Positions 1-6,382 of a stretch of DNA of 7,665 nt are shown piece by piece. The number at the start of each line of letters is the position of its first letter. Position 1 is the first letter of the stretch. Below the pieces are notes generated by a model. That model was not told the origin of the DNA. It saw only the letters and a program-made list of their open reading frames with translations, and made no database searches. Source of the stretch: RYN-433 sp036558265 (GTDB lineage: Bacteria; Planctomycetota; Phycisphaerae; Tepidisphaerales; Tepidisphaeraceae); NCBI GenBank assembly GCA_036558265.1, contig DATBFY010000144.1, positions 1 to 7,665 on the forward strand. The letters are read 5' to 3'. Both the position numbers and the translations under genes were made by a program.

Positions 1-86
1 GGGTGGACATGGAGACGGCGGCGCCGGTGAACGCGGCGCTGGCGTACTTCGACCGGTTGGTGAGCGAGTTGGACGAACTGCTGTGA
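1..86 (+). CDS. C-terminal end of an unidentified protein (5' truncated by window edge)
   Basis: An open frame enters from the left edge (first full codon at position 3) and ends at TGA 84-86, leaving 27 residues. The tail ends in an amphipathic, acidic helix-like stretch (YFDRLVSELDELL). Codons are strongly GC-ending, like the neighbouring genes, which supports a real coding end. It converges with the minus-strand gene ending at 112, with only 25 bp between the two stops and no obvious hairpin plus T-tract terminator. The fragment is too short to assign a family or function, and I do not recognise it. Confidence 0.55.
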   Translation, partial: VDMETAAPVNAALAYFDRLVSELDELL

Positions 87-111
87 AGGCGACGGACCAG
101 GCGGCGCGGCA

Positions 112-627
112 CTATTTTTCGGTCAGCGTTACGTCCTTGAGCCAGACCTTGCCCTTGTCGCCGCCGACGATGAAGCTGATGCGGTTCTTGCCGCCCTTGT
201 CGACGCCCTCGGCCTTGAAGGTGGAGGAGTAGTCCTTCCAGTCGGCGGTCAATTCGACCTCCTCAGCCAATCCGATCGTGTGCCAGTCCTCCTGGTCGAT
301 CATGGCGTTGATCGAGATCGTGCGCGCCGGGTCGGCCTTGGCCTTGTACGACAGAAGGTAGTCCTTGCCCTCCTTGAGGGTCAGACCGGTCTGTACGGTC
401 TGGACGTGCCAGGCCTCGCCGTCGGCGCTGGTGGTTTCGAGGAGGATCGCGTCGCCGTCGGTCCGGATCGTCCCCTTGGCCTGCTCGTGCTGCTCGAACC
501 GCCAGGAATCGACCTTGTTGGCGGGCTTGAGGAGGTTGGGCTTGTCGGCGGCGGCCAGCGCCAGCGCCGAAGTCATCAGGCCTGCGGCCAGCATCGTGAC
601 GAACGTCGCGCGGATCGATCGGCTCAT
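112..627 (-). CDS. Small secreted protein with a carbohydrate-binding-module-like (CBM4/9-type) jelly-roll domain
   Basis: The product is 171 aa. Residues 1-27 form a Sec signal peptide: basic MSRSIR, a hydrophobic core, and AAA before DKP as the likely cleavage site. The rest is one beta-rich domain with a pattern known from CBM4/9-like modules: an N-terminal PNLL, spaced tryptophans (W42, W73, W115, W130, W162), a central GKDYLLSYKAKA strand, and a closing KVWLKDVTLTEK strand. There is no catalytic domain, so it is probably a free exported binding protein or a structural module. The ligand is unknown. I chose the ATG at 627 because AAGGAG lies 6 nt upstream (634-639). An in-frame TTG at 651 would add 8 residues but lacks such a site. 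It lies 63 nt downstream of the monohaem protein gene on the same strand, so co-transcription is likely. The exported beta-sandwich call is firm; the CBM assignment is moderate. Confidence 0.8.
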   Translation of the reverse strand: MSRSIRATFVTMLAAGLMTSALALAAADKPNLLKPANKVDSWRFEQHEQAKGTIRTDGDAILLETTSADGEAWHVQTVQTGLTLKEGKDYLLSYKAKADPARTISINAMIDQEDWHTIGLAEEVELTADWKDYSSTFKAEGVDKGGKNRISFIVGGDKGKVWLKDVTLTEK

Positions 628-633
628 CGGGGT

Positions 634-639
634 CTCCTT
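634..639 (-). promoter_or_regulatory. Shine-Dalgarno site that fixes the start of the CBM-like gene
   Basis: The minus strand reads AAGGAG, then a 6-nt spacer (ACCCCG), then ATG at 627. This is the only textbook Shine-Dalgarno site in front of a gene in this window. It argues for the ATG at 627 over the upstream in-frame TTG at 651. Confidence 0.75.
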
Positions 640-690
640 GCTGCCGGGCAATTGTCCCCAGCCGATGGCCGGCGGGCAAGCCGCGGCCGT

Positions 691-2004
691 TCAACCCGGC
701 GTCCCGGCGCTCCTGGCCGCGAACCACTGCGGCAGGTCCTTCTTCGTGGCGATCAGAATCTGGCGGATGGCGATGCGGTCCGCGGTGCTGAGGTGGGCGA
801 ATTCCCTGGATTGATCCTTGCCGGACAGCACTTCGGCCAGACGGACGTAAAACCGCTCCTTCGCCTGGGCGGGCAGGGTGTCGAAGGACTCGCTGTAGAT
901 GAGGTAGCTGCACGGGTGCACGAACATCCGCCCAGCCAGGTCGAAATCGCGCAGGGACCGTCCCTGGCCGTCCCGAGGGCCGCGCGCCGCGAATTCGGTC
1001 GCAAAGGCGCTGGTACCGGCGACCTTGGCGGTCAACGGGGCTTCGTCGCTGAAGAGCATCCCTTTCACGAGCGGTTCGACCGCGTTGTTGATGCGGCTGG
1101 TCGTGCTTTCCGAGCAATACCCGGCGGGGCGGCCCAGCGCCTTGTTCAGCTCCGCGGCGTCGTGCGTCGCCAGGCGGGTCAGAAAGTTCGCCCGCGTGAT
1201 GAGGTTGTGCACGAACGTCTGGTGCTCGAGGACCATGTGGGCGACGACGTCGCTGTGCGGCGAGAGGTAGGGTGAGGTGTCCACCCGCCCCGACAGGCTG
1301 GTCACGTTGCGGCCCGCCGCAAAGTTCGTCCGCTCGGCGTCGTCCTTGTCGGGTGCGAAGACGTTGCCCATGTGCGCCTGCTCGCCGGTCGTTCCCGTGA
1401 CGTACCACCCGCCCCAGCGCTGCTTGAGCGGCGTGGTGGGGTTCACGCGGAAGGTGCCCGCCGAGAGGATCGGCTGACCGTCGGCGTCGGGGTAGACCGA
1501 GCGCACGATGTGCCCCGGCAGGTCGTTGGTCATCGTCGAGGCGTGACATTGCAGGCAGGAATCGGTCTGCCGCGCGAAGCTGATCCCGCCGTGCCGCTTC
1601 TGGCGCAGCGTGTAGAAGATCGGCCCGTTGTTCGGATCGGTGGACGAGATCTCGACGACGTCGCCGCCCTGGACGTACCCGATGTAGACGTCGTCATTGA
1701 AATACAGCGCCCGCGGATGATCGGGGCTGATCAGGTCCCGCTGAAAGCTCGTCTTGGAGAAGACCAGCACCTGGGAGGAGACCGGGACGTTGAGCGCCTT
1801 GAGCAGCGAGGGCAGGTATCCGGTTTTCGGGTCGTAGGTCAGCTTCACCTGGGCGGCGTCGATCTTCGCCTGAAGCCGGGCGATCGGGTCCCGCACCACC
1901 GCGGTTGTGTAGTTGATCGGCGCGCGTTCGTAGAGCGCATCGTCGGCGCGGGTCCAGGCGCAAACGGACGTGAGGATGAGGATTAACGTGATGCGGGTCG
2001 TCAT
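691..2004 (-). CDS. Secreted monohaem (CXXCH) cytochrome c-like protein of uncharacterised family
   Basis: The product is 437 aa. Residues 1-20 look like a Sec signal peptide (hydrophobic ITLILILTSVCAW, cleavage after TRA). C15 does not sit in a proper lipobox. One haem-attachment motif, CLQCH, lies at residues 150-154 and implies covalent haem c added outside the cytoplasm. A methionine in the conserved-looking stretch GEQAHMGN (H211, M212) is a candidate distal ligand; that is inference. Other striking blocks are VPVSSQVLVFSKTSFQ (about 74-88), PRALYFNDDVYIGYVQGGD (about 97-115), GHIVRSVYPDADGQPILSAGTF (164-185) and RWGGWYVTG (196-204). I recall similar proteins mainly from Planctomycetota, annotated as hypothetical or cytochrome c-like. 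The protein is far larger than a simple class I cytochrome, and its redox partner or reaction is unknown. Start: ATG at 2004, with only a weak AGGG upstream. It lies 151 bp downstream of the sensor kinase and probably heads a unit with the CBM-like gene. Confidence 0.85.
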   Translation of the reverse strand: MTTRITLILILTSVCAWTRADDALYERAPINYTTAVVRDPIARLQAKIDAAQVKLTYDPKTGYLPSLLKALNVPVSSQVLVFSKTSFQRDLISPDHPRALYFNDDVYIGYVQGGDVVEISSTDPNNGPIFYTLRQKRHGGISFARQTDSCLQCHASTMTNDLPGHIVRSVYPDADGQPILSAGTFRVNPTTPLKQRWGGWYVTGTTGEQAHMGNVFAPDKDDAERTNFAAGRNVTSLSGRVDTSPYLSPHSDVVAHMVLEHQTFVHNLITRANFLTRLATHDAAELNKALGRPAGYCSESTTSRINNAVEPLVKGMLFSDEAPLTAKVAGTSAFATEFAARGPRDGQGRSLRDFDLAGRMFVHPCSYLIYSESFDTLPAQAKERFYVRLAEVLSGKDQSREFAHLSTADRIAIRQILIATKKDLPQWFAARSAGTPG

Positions 2005-2059
2005 CGTAAGTCGTCCCTGTCACGACACAGTAATCGCGCCGTCGGCGGACGTTGGACGA

Positions 2060-2094
2060 ATTCTGGACATTCACATCCAGAATATGCGTATTCT
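2060..2094. promoter_or_regulatory. Overlapping inverted repeats upstream of the monohaem gene, candidate operator
   Basis: ATTCTGGA (2060-2067) and TCCAGAAT (2076-2083) form a perfect 8-bp inverted repeat with an 8-nt spacer. The second arm overlaps a further perfect inverted repeat, AGAATA (2079-2084) with TATTCT (2089-2094), spaced by TGCG. The 5-mer ATTCT/AGAAT therefore occurs three times in alternating orientation, 56-90 nt upstream of the ATG at 2004. The region is markedly more AT-rich than its surroundings. A TTGACA hexamer lies further upstream on the minus strand (2122-2127), but no good -10 box follows at 16-18 bp, so I do not call a promoter. A protein-binding site is the simplest reading; alternative RNA hairpins in the leader are also possible. 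Confidence 0.35.
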
Positions 2095-2155
2095 TATCGA
2101 TTGCTGCCCAAAAGCAACCCCTGTCAAGAGGTGTAAGCCTTTTTTATGTCCCGTC

Positions 2156-4111
2156 TTAAGCCGGTTGATTTCCCAATTCCGACCGTCCCGCCGCGGAGTT
2201 GGCCCGGCGGGCTACGGCGGCCCCGATCGCCGCCAGCAGTTCGCGGACATTCACCGGCTTGGTGAGGTGCTCGCGGAAGCCCGCTTCGCGACTGCGGCGA
2301 ATATCGTCCTCCATGCCAAACCCGCTGACGGCGATCCCTTCGACCTCGCCGTAGCGGACGCGGAACTCGCGCATGAGGTCGTTTCCGGTGCCGTCGGGCA
2401 GACCGATGTCGCTGACCAGGACGTCAAACCCGTTGCTGCCCGCCGCCGAGACCGCCGCCGCCATCGACGCGGCAACCTCAACGGCAAAGCCGTACCCCTC
2501 CAGCAGTCGCCGGAGCGTGTTTCGCGTGTCCGGGTGGTCCTCAACCAGGAGCACGCGTGGCGGCCGCACGGCCATCCCGGCCGCGCCCCCCGGGGGCACG
2601 TCCACGTTCAGGTCCACGGCCGCGGGCGCCACCGCGTTGGCCATCTCGAGCGTGAAGGTCGCGCCGCAATTCTTCCCCGCGCTGTGGGCGGATAACGCGG
2701 CCCCGTGCATGTCGGCAATGGCCTTGGCGATGGCCAGTCCAAGTCCCATCCCGCCGAAGCGGCGGCACAGACCGTGCTCGCCCTGGTCGAAGGCGTCGAA
2801 GATGCGCGGGAGCACCCCCGGCTCGATCCCGACGCCCGTGTCGATCACGTTCACGCGTACGCGCCCCGGAAAGGGGTTGTCGGTGCGCAGGGTGATCCGC
2901 CCACCCCGCGGCGTGAACTTGATCGCGTTCTTCAAGAGGTTCCACACCACCTGGTGCATCCGCGCCGCGTCCACGCGGACCTGCTCCCGCGCCGCCCCGA
3001 GATCCCATTGCAGCACGAGGTCTCTGGCGACCACCTCCGGGGCGACCATCTCCCCCACGTTGCGCAACAGCGAGTGGAGCGAGAGGTCCGCCAGGCGGAT
3101 CATCAGCGTCCCGTTGACGATCCGCGACAGGTCCAAGAGGTCGTCGATCAGGCGCGTTTCGAGCTCCACGTTTCGGCGGATCATCGCCAGGTCCTGCCGC
3201 ACGTTGGCGGGCAGGCCGTCCTCGGCCTCCAGCGACGCCGCCGCCATGAGCACGGGGGTCAGCGGCGTCCGCAGCTCGTGGCTGAGCACCGCCAGGAAAT
3301 GGTCCTTGGCGCGGTTGGCGCCCTCGGCGATCTCCTTCGCCTGGCGCAGCTCCGCCTCGGCGCGGCGGCGTTCGGTGACGTCAGTCATCACGCCGAAGAC
3401 CCGCTCGGCCTGGCCGTTGGCAGCGTGCACCACGTGCCCGCGCGAAGCGATCCAGCGCATCGCGCCGTCCTCACGGGTCACGCGGAACTCGCTGGCGAAG
3501 ACCCCGCCGGCGCGCACGGCGGCCTCCCATTCGTCGAAGACGCGCTGGCGGTCGTCGGGGTGCAGCCGCTGTCGGAATTCGTCGCTCTGTCCCTCGCGCG
3601 CCCCCCAGATGCGCTCGGCGCCGTCGGACATGGTGACGCGCCCGGTCACGGGGTCTGTCTCCCAGGCGATCATGTCCGCGGCGGTCAGCGCCAGGCGCAG
3701 GCGCGACTCGCCCGCCGCCAGCGCCGCGCGGTCCCGGCGTGCATCGGTCACGTCGTGGGCGTAGACGACCAGTCCGCCCACGGCAGGCTCGGCCCGCACG
3801 GCGAACCAGCGGTCCAGGTGCGGACACTGCGCCTCGAATTCGACGGTGACGCGCTCGCGCGCCGCGCGGCGATACTGCTGCTCGAACACCGATCCGGTCG
3901 CCTGCGGGCAGGCCTCCCAGAAACTCCGCCCCACCCACTCGCCCGCGGGGATCTCGAAGACGCGCCGGGCGGCCGGGTTGAGGTACACGACGTTCCAGCG
4001 GTCATCCAGCGCGACCAGCGCGTCGCCGACGCATGCCAGCGCCGCCAGCAGGTGGCGGGCGGGCTCGGCGTCGGAACGGAACGCGTCGATCGAGATCATC
4101 ACTCCACTCAC
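2156..4111 (-). CDS. Soluble hybrid sensor histidine kinase (PAS-PAS-HisKA-HATPase-REC)
   Basis: The product is 651 aa, with no signal peptide or membrane span, so it should act in the cytoplasm. Order: PAS at about 22-125; PAS of the PAS_3 type at about 135-247 (LHPDDR, then a closing VTDVTERR-like VMTDVTERRR); a short coiled coil; HisKA with SHELRTPL and phospho-acceptor H278; HATPase with N box NLLKNAIKF (391-399), G1 DTGVGI (424-429), FDAFDQ (438-443) and G2 GGMGLGLAI (453-461). The C-terminal receiver (about 517-632) has E524/D525, acceptor D568 in SDIGLPDG, S596 and K618. All catalytic residues expected for autophosphorylation and internal transfer are present. The signal is unknown. 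No DNA-binding response regulator or Hpt protein is in the window, so it is an orphan here. Start: GTG at 4111, with AGGTG 11 nt upstream (4123-4127); an ATG at 4099 would remove four residues and cannot be excluded. A 151-bp gap separates it from the monohaem gene. Confidence 0.95.
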   Translation of the reverse strand: MSGVMISIDAFRSDAEPARHLLAALACVGDALVALDDRWNVVYLNPAARRVFEIPAGEWVGRSFWEACPQATGSVFEQQYRRAARERVTVEFEAQCPHLDRWFAVRAEPAVGGLVVYAHDVTDARRDRAALAAGESRLRLALTAADMIAWETDPVTGRVTMSDGAERIWGAREGQSDEFRQRLHPDDRQRVFDEWEAAVRAGGVFASEFRVTREDGAMRWIASRGHVVHAANGQAERVFGVMTDVTERRRAEAELRQAKEIAEGANRAKDHFLAVLSHELRTPLTPVLMAAASLEAEDGLPANVRQDLAMIRRNVELETRLIDDLLDLSRIVNGTLMIRLADLSLHSLLRNVGEMVAPEVVARDLVLQWDLGAAREQVRVDAARMHQVVWNLLKNAIKFTPRGGRITLRTDNPFPGRVRVNVIDTGVGIEPGVLPRIFDAFDQGEHGLCRRFGGMGLGLAIAKAIADMHGAALSAHSAGKNCGATFTLEMANAVAPAAVDLNVDVPPGGAAGMAVRPPRVLLVEDHPDTRNTLRRLLEGYGFAVEVAASMAAAVSAAGSNGFDVLVSDIGLPDGTGNDLMREFRVRYGEVEGIAVSGFGMEDDIRRSREAGFREHLTKPVNVRELLAAIGAAVARRANSAAGRSELGNQPA

Positions 4112-4456
4112 CCTGCGATTCCCACCTATGGCAATGTACCGCTTCCTCCGTCCCCCCGGGAACGGTGCGAATCGGATAGCGTTGGCGCTGGCGGCGGTTG
4201 GGTCAAGCCGTGCGACCGGCGGGGCGCATCAGGAAATTCAGAACCGTGGATCCGATGGGCGCGATGCGGAGAGAGCCAAGCGGCCACAGCCGTAACGCTA
4301 TCCTCGCCTGCGAAATAGGCCAACGTAGAATCTTGTGGAGTGTCGCGCGCGGATTCGAGAGTCGGTATAGCGCGGGCCCACTTGTCCGCAGCGGCCAGTT
4401 CGTCGAGTACCGAGCGAAACTGTCGCGCGGCTCCGCCTTGCCCCACTCGACGCCAA
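4112..4456. other. 345-bp spacer between lepA and the sensor kinase, no convincing gene
   Basis: Short frames run through both strands, but none has a start with a ribosome-binding site or a recognisable product. The minus-strand frame over about 4130-4430 has a somewhat protein-like composition, yet it opens only inside lepA and ends in low-complexity Pro/Ser/Arg sequence. The spacer holds an 8-bp inverted repeat just after the lepA stop (4401-4452) and a separate 10-bp inverted repeat (4174-4183 with 4294-4303). The kinase promoter must lie here or the gene must be read through from lepA. I see no strong sigma70-type match: a TTGACC at 4201-4206 (minus) has no suitably spaced -10. Confidence 0.5.
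4401..4452 (-). terminator. Inverted repeat directly after lepA, possible 3' structure
   Basis: CGTCGAGT (4401-4408) is the exact reverse complement of ACTCGACG (4445-4452). The distal arm begins 4 nt after the lepA stop codon. The 36-nt loop is GC-rich and can fold further (GAGC at 4412-4415 with GCTC at 4430-4433). There is no T-tract after the stem on the minus strand, so it is not a standard intrinsic terminator. It may protect the mRNA 3' end or act with Rho; either is inference. Confidence 0.25.
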
Positions 4457-6244
4457 TTAATCCTCCTGTTCGAGGATGGCCATGAACGCTTCCTGGGGGA
4501 TGTCCACGCTGCCGACGCGTTTGAGGCGTTTTTTGCCTTCCTTTTGTTTTTCGAGGAGCTTGCGTTTTCTCGTGACGTCGCCGCCGTAGCACTTGGCGGT
4601 GACATTTTTGCCGACGGACTTGATGGTCTCGCGGGCGATGATCTTGCCGCCGATGGCGGCCTGCAGGGGGATCTCGAAGAGGTGGCGGTCGATTTCCTCC
4701 TTGAGGCGGACGAGGAGCTTTCGGCCACGCTGTTCGGCCTTGTCGCGGTGGACGACGACCGAGAGGGCGTCCACCTTGTCGCCGTTGACGAGGATGTCCA
4801 TCTTCACCAGGTCCCCGGCGCGGAAGCCGATCAGGTCGTAGTCCATCGTGCCGTAGCCCTTGGTGGCGGACTTGAGGCGGTCGTAGAAGTCGTAGATGAC
4901 CTCGGCGAGCGGCATCTCGTACTGGAGGATCACGCGGGTGGCGCCGATGTACTCGGTCTTGCGGTAGACGCCGCGGCGATCCTCGCAGAGCTTCATCATC
5001 GCGCCGACGCTGTCGGCGGGCAGGATCAGGTTCATCAGGATGAACGGCTCGCGGATCTCCTCGACGTGGGTGGGGTTGGGCAGCTCGCTGGGGCTGTCGA
5101 TGCGGAAGACTTCGCCGTCCGTCTTCTTGACCTCGTAGGTGACGGTGGGGGCGGTCTGGACGACCTCGATGCTGAACTCGCGCTCCAGCCGCTCCTGGAT
5201 GATCTCCATGTGCAACAGGCCCAGGAAGCCGCAGCGGAAGCCGAAGCCCAGCGCGTCGTTGCTCTCAGGCTCAAAGCTGAACGAGCTGTCGTTGAGGCTG
5301 AGGCGGTCCATCGCGTCGCGCAGCTCGTCGTACTGCGTCTTACCGCTGGGGTAGAAGTCGCAGTAGACCATCTGCTGGATGGGCTTGTAGCCGGCGAGGG
5401 CCTCGGGGGCGGGGCGGTCGGCGTCGGTGACGGTGTCGCCGATGCGCACGTCGTGAAGGTCCTTGATGGCGGCGACGATGAAACCGACCTCGCCGGTGCC
5501 GATGCGCTCGACCTGCTTGGGGCGGGGCATGAGCTTGGCGAGATCCGTGATCTGGTAGAGCTTGTCGGTGCCCATGAAGCGGATGCGCTGGCCCTTGTAA
5601 AGCTCGCCGTCGATGACGCGGACGTAGGAGATGACGCCGCGATAGTCGTCGTAGAGGCTGTCGAAGATCAGCGCGCGGGTGGGCGCATCGGCCTTGCCGC
5701 GGGGCGGGGGGAGCTTTTGGCAGAGGGCGGCGAGGAGCTCATCGATGCCTTGCCCGGTCTTGGCGGAGACGAGGATGCAGTCTTCGGCGGCGAAGCCGAG
5801 GACCTGCTCGATCTCCTCGGCGACGACCTCGGGGCGGGCGCCGGGGAGGTCGATCTTGTTGATGACGGGGATGATCTCCAGGCCGGCCTCGATGGCGGCG
5901 TAGGCGTTGGCGACGGTCTGCGCCTGCACGCCCTGCGTGGAATCGACGACGAGGATCGCGCCCTCGCAGGCCTGGAGGGCCTTCTGGACCTCGTAGTGGA
6001 AATCGACGTGGCCGGGGGTGTCGATGAAGTTCAGCATGAACCGCTCGCCCTTGTGCTCGTGGAAGACGGTGACGGCGCTGGCCTTGATGGTGATGCCGCG
6101 CTCGCGTTCGAGGTCCATGTCGTCGAGCATCTGGTTCTGGAACTCGCGTTCGGTGATGGCGCCGGCGCGCATGAGGAGGCGGTCGGAGAGGGTGGACTTG
6201 CCGTGGTCGATGTGGGCGATGATGGAGAAATTGCGGATTTGCAT
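4457..6244 (-). CDS. lepA: Elongation factor 4 (LepA), ribosome-associated translational GTPase
   Basis: The product is 595 aa, matching the usual length of about 600. LepA/EF4 is a ribosome-binding GTPase related to EF-G, proposed to back-translocate or remodel stalled ribosomes and to influence initiation and assembly. All G motifs are intact: G1 HIDHGKST (11-18), G2 GITIK (50-54), G3 DTPGH (75-79, with catalytic H79), G4 NKID (129-132) and G5 SAK (160-162). Family-specific stretches follow: the FYPSGKTQYDELRDAM region, GFGFRCGFLGLLHMEI, and the lysine/arginine-rich C-terminal domain (DVTRKRKLLEKQKEGKKRLK) unique to EF4. Start: ATG at 6244, giving the canonical N-terminus MQIRNFSIIAHIDHGKST. 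No Shine-Dalgarno site is visible; instead a heptamer array begins 6 nt upstream. A candidate promoter lies at 6323-6350, and the preceding gene on the same strand ends 138 bp upstream. No sign of truncation or transfer. Confidence 0.98.
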   Translation of the reverse strand: MQIRNFSIIAHIDHGKSTLSDRLLMRAGAITEREFQNQMLDDMDLERERGITIKASAVTVFHEHKGERFMLNFIDTPGHVDFHYEVQKALQACEGAILVVDSTQGVQAQTVANAYAAIEAGLEIIPVINKIDLPGARPEVVAEEIEQVLGFAAEDCILVSAKTGQGIDELLAALCQKLPPPRGKADAPTRALIFDSLYDDYRGVISYVRVIDGELYKGQRIRFMGTDKLYQITDLAKLMPRPKQVERIGTGEVGFIVAAIKDLHDVRIGDTVTDADRPAPEALAGYKPIQQMVYCDFYPSGKTQYDELRDAMDRLSLNDSSFSFEPESNDALGFGFRCGFLGLLHMEIIQERLEREFSIEVVQTAPTVTYEVKKTDGEVFRIDSPSELPNPTHVEEIREPFILMNLILPADSVGAMMKLCEDRRGVYRKTEYIGATRVILQYEMPLAEVIYDFYDRLKSATKGYGTMDYDLIGFRAGDLVKMDILVNGDKVDALSVVVHRDKAEQRGRKLLVRLKEEIDRHLFEIPLQAAIGGKIIARETIKSVGKNVTAKCYGGDVTRKRKLLEKQKEGKKRLKRVGSVDIPQEAFMAILEQED

Positions 6245-6250
6245 TAACGC

Positions 6251-6285
6251 AGTTGCCGGTTGCCAGTTGTAAGTTGCCAGTGGTT
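6251..6285. repeat. Degenerate 7-bp tandem repeat (AGTTGCC) in the lepA leader
   Basis: Five consecutive heptamers on the plus strand read AGTTGCC, GGTTGCC, AGTTGTA, AGTTGCC and AGTGGTT. Units 1 and 4 are identical, unit 2 differs by one base, unit 3 by two and unit 5 is decayed. The array starts 6 nt upstream of the lepA ATG, where a Shine-Dalgarno site would normally be. Short heptanucleotide repeats of this general kind occur in intergenic DNA of several bacterial phyla; a function is not established. Confidence 0.7.
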
Positions 6286-6322
6286 TGCCGACGGATAGCC
6301 GGCGAGCCGCGGGGAATTCCTA

Positions 6323-6350
6323 ATTCTAGTGAGTACGGTGGCGAGGGCAA
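6323..6350 (-). promoter_or_regulatory. Candidate sigma70-type promoter for lepA
   Basis: On the minus strand TTGCCC (6345-6350) is followed after 16 bp by TAGAAT (6323-6328). The -10 hexamer matches the TATAAT consensus at 5 of 6 positions and the -35 matches TTGACA at 4 of 6. Transcription would start near 6316, giving a leader of roughly 70 nt that includes the heptamer array. The match sits in an AT-richer patch of an otherwise GC-rich spacer. The call rests on consensus alone. Confidence 0.35.
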
Positions 6351-6382
6351 ATGGTGCGGGGAAGTTGAGGCGGGGGTGCGGG

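Noticed and set aside
263..1549. Minus-strand 428-codon frame overlapping both exported-protein genes
   Set aside because: It is an Arg/Pro/Gly-rich out-of-frame reading of the monohaem and CBM-like genes, both of which have signal peptides and coherent motifs in their own frames.
2099..2127. TTGACA (minus strand, 2122-2127) as the -35 box of the monohaem gene
   Set aside because: The hexamer is perfect, but the sequence 16-18 bp downstream (AGCAAT, GCAATC, CAATCG) matches a -10 box poorly, so a promoter call would rest on half a site.
2126..2146. Plus-strand stem (AAGAGG/CCTTTT) followed by Ts, resembling an intrinsic terminator
   Set aside because: The stem is weak and contains a G-U pair. 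It points the wrong way for the minus-strand kinase, and no plus-strand gene lies upstream to be terminated.
2705..4318. Plus-strand open frame of 537 codons opposite the sensor kinase
   Set aside because: It is antisense to a kinase with every catalytic motif intact. Composition is His/Arg/Val/Gly-rich with no recognisable domain; this is a typical high-GC shadow frame.
4126..4430. Possible small minus-strand gene in the spacer after lepA
   Set aside because: The middle of the frame has a plausible amino-acid mix, but it opens only inside lepA. The nearest usable start is a GTG without a ribosome-binding site, and the end is low-complexity. Not enough to call a gene.
4340..6247. Plus-strand open frame of 635 codons covering all of lepA
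   Set aside because: It lies exactly opposite a certain, complete lepA. Its translation is a low-complexity Asp/Val/Leu/Ala/Gly series, as expected from the complement of GC-rich codons. No ribosome-binding site or family motif is seen.
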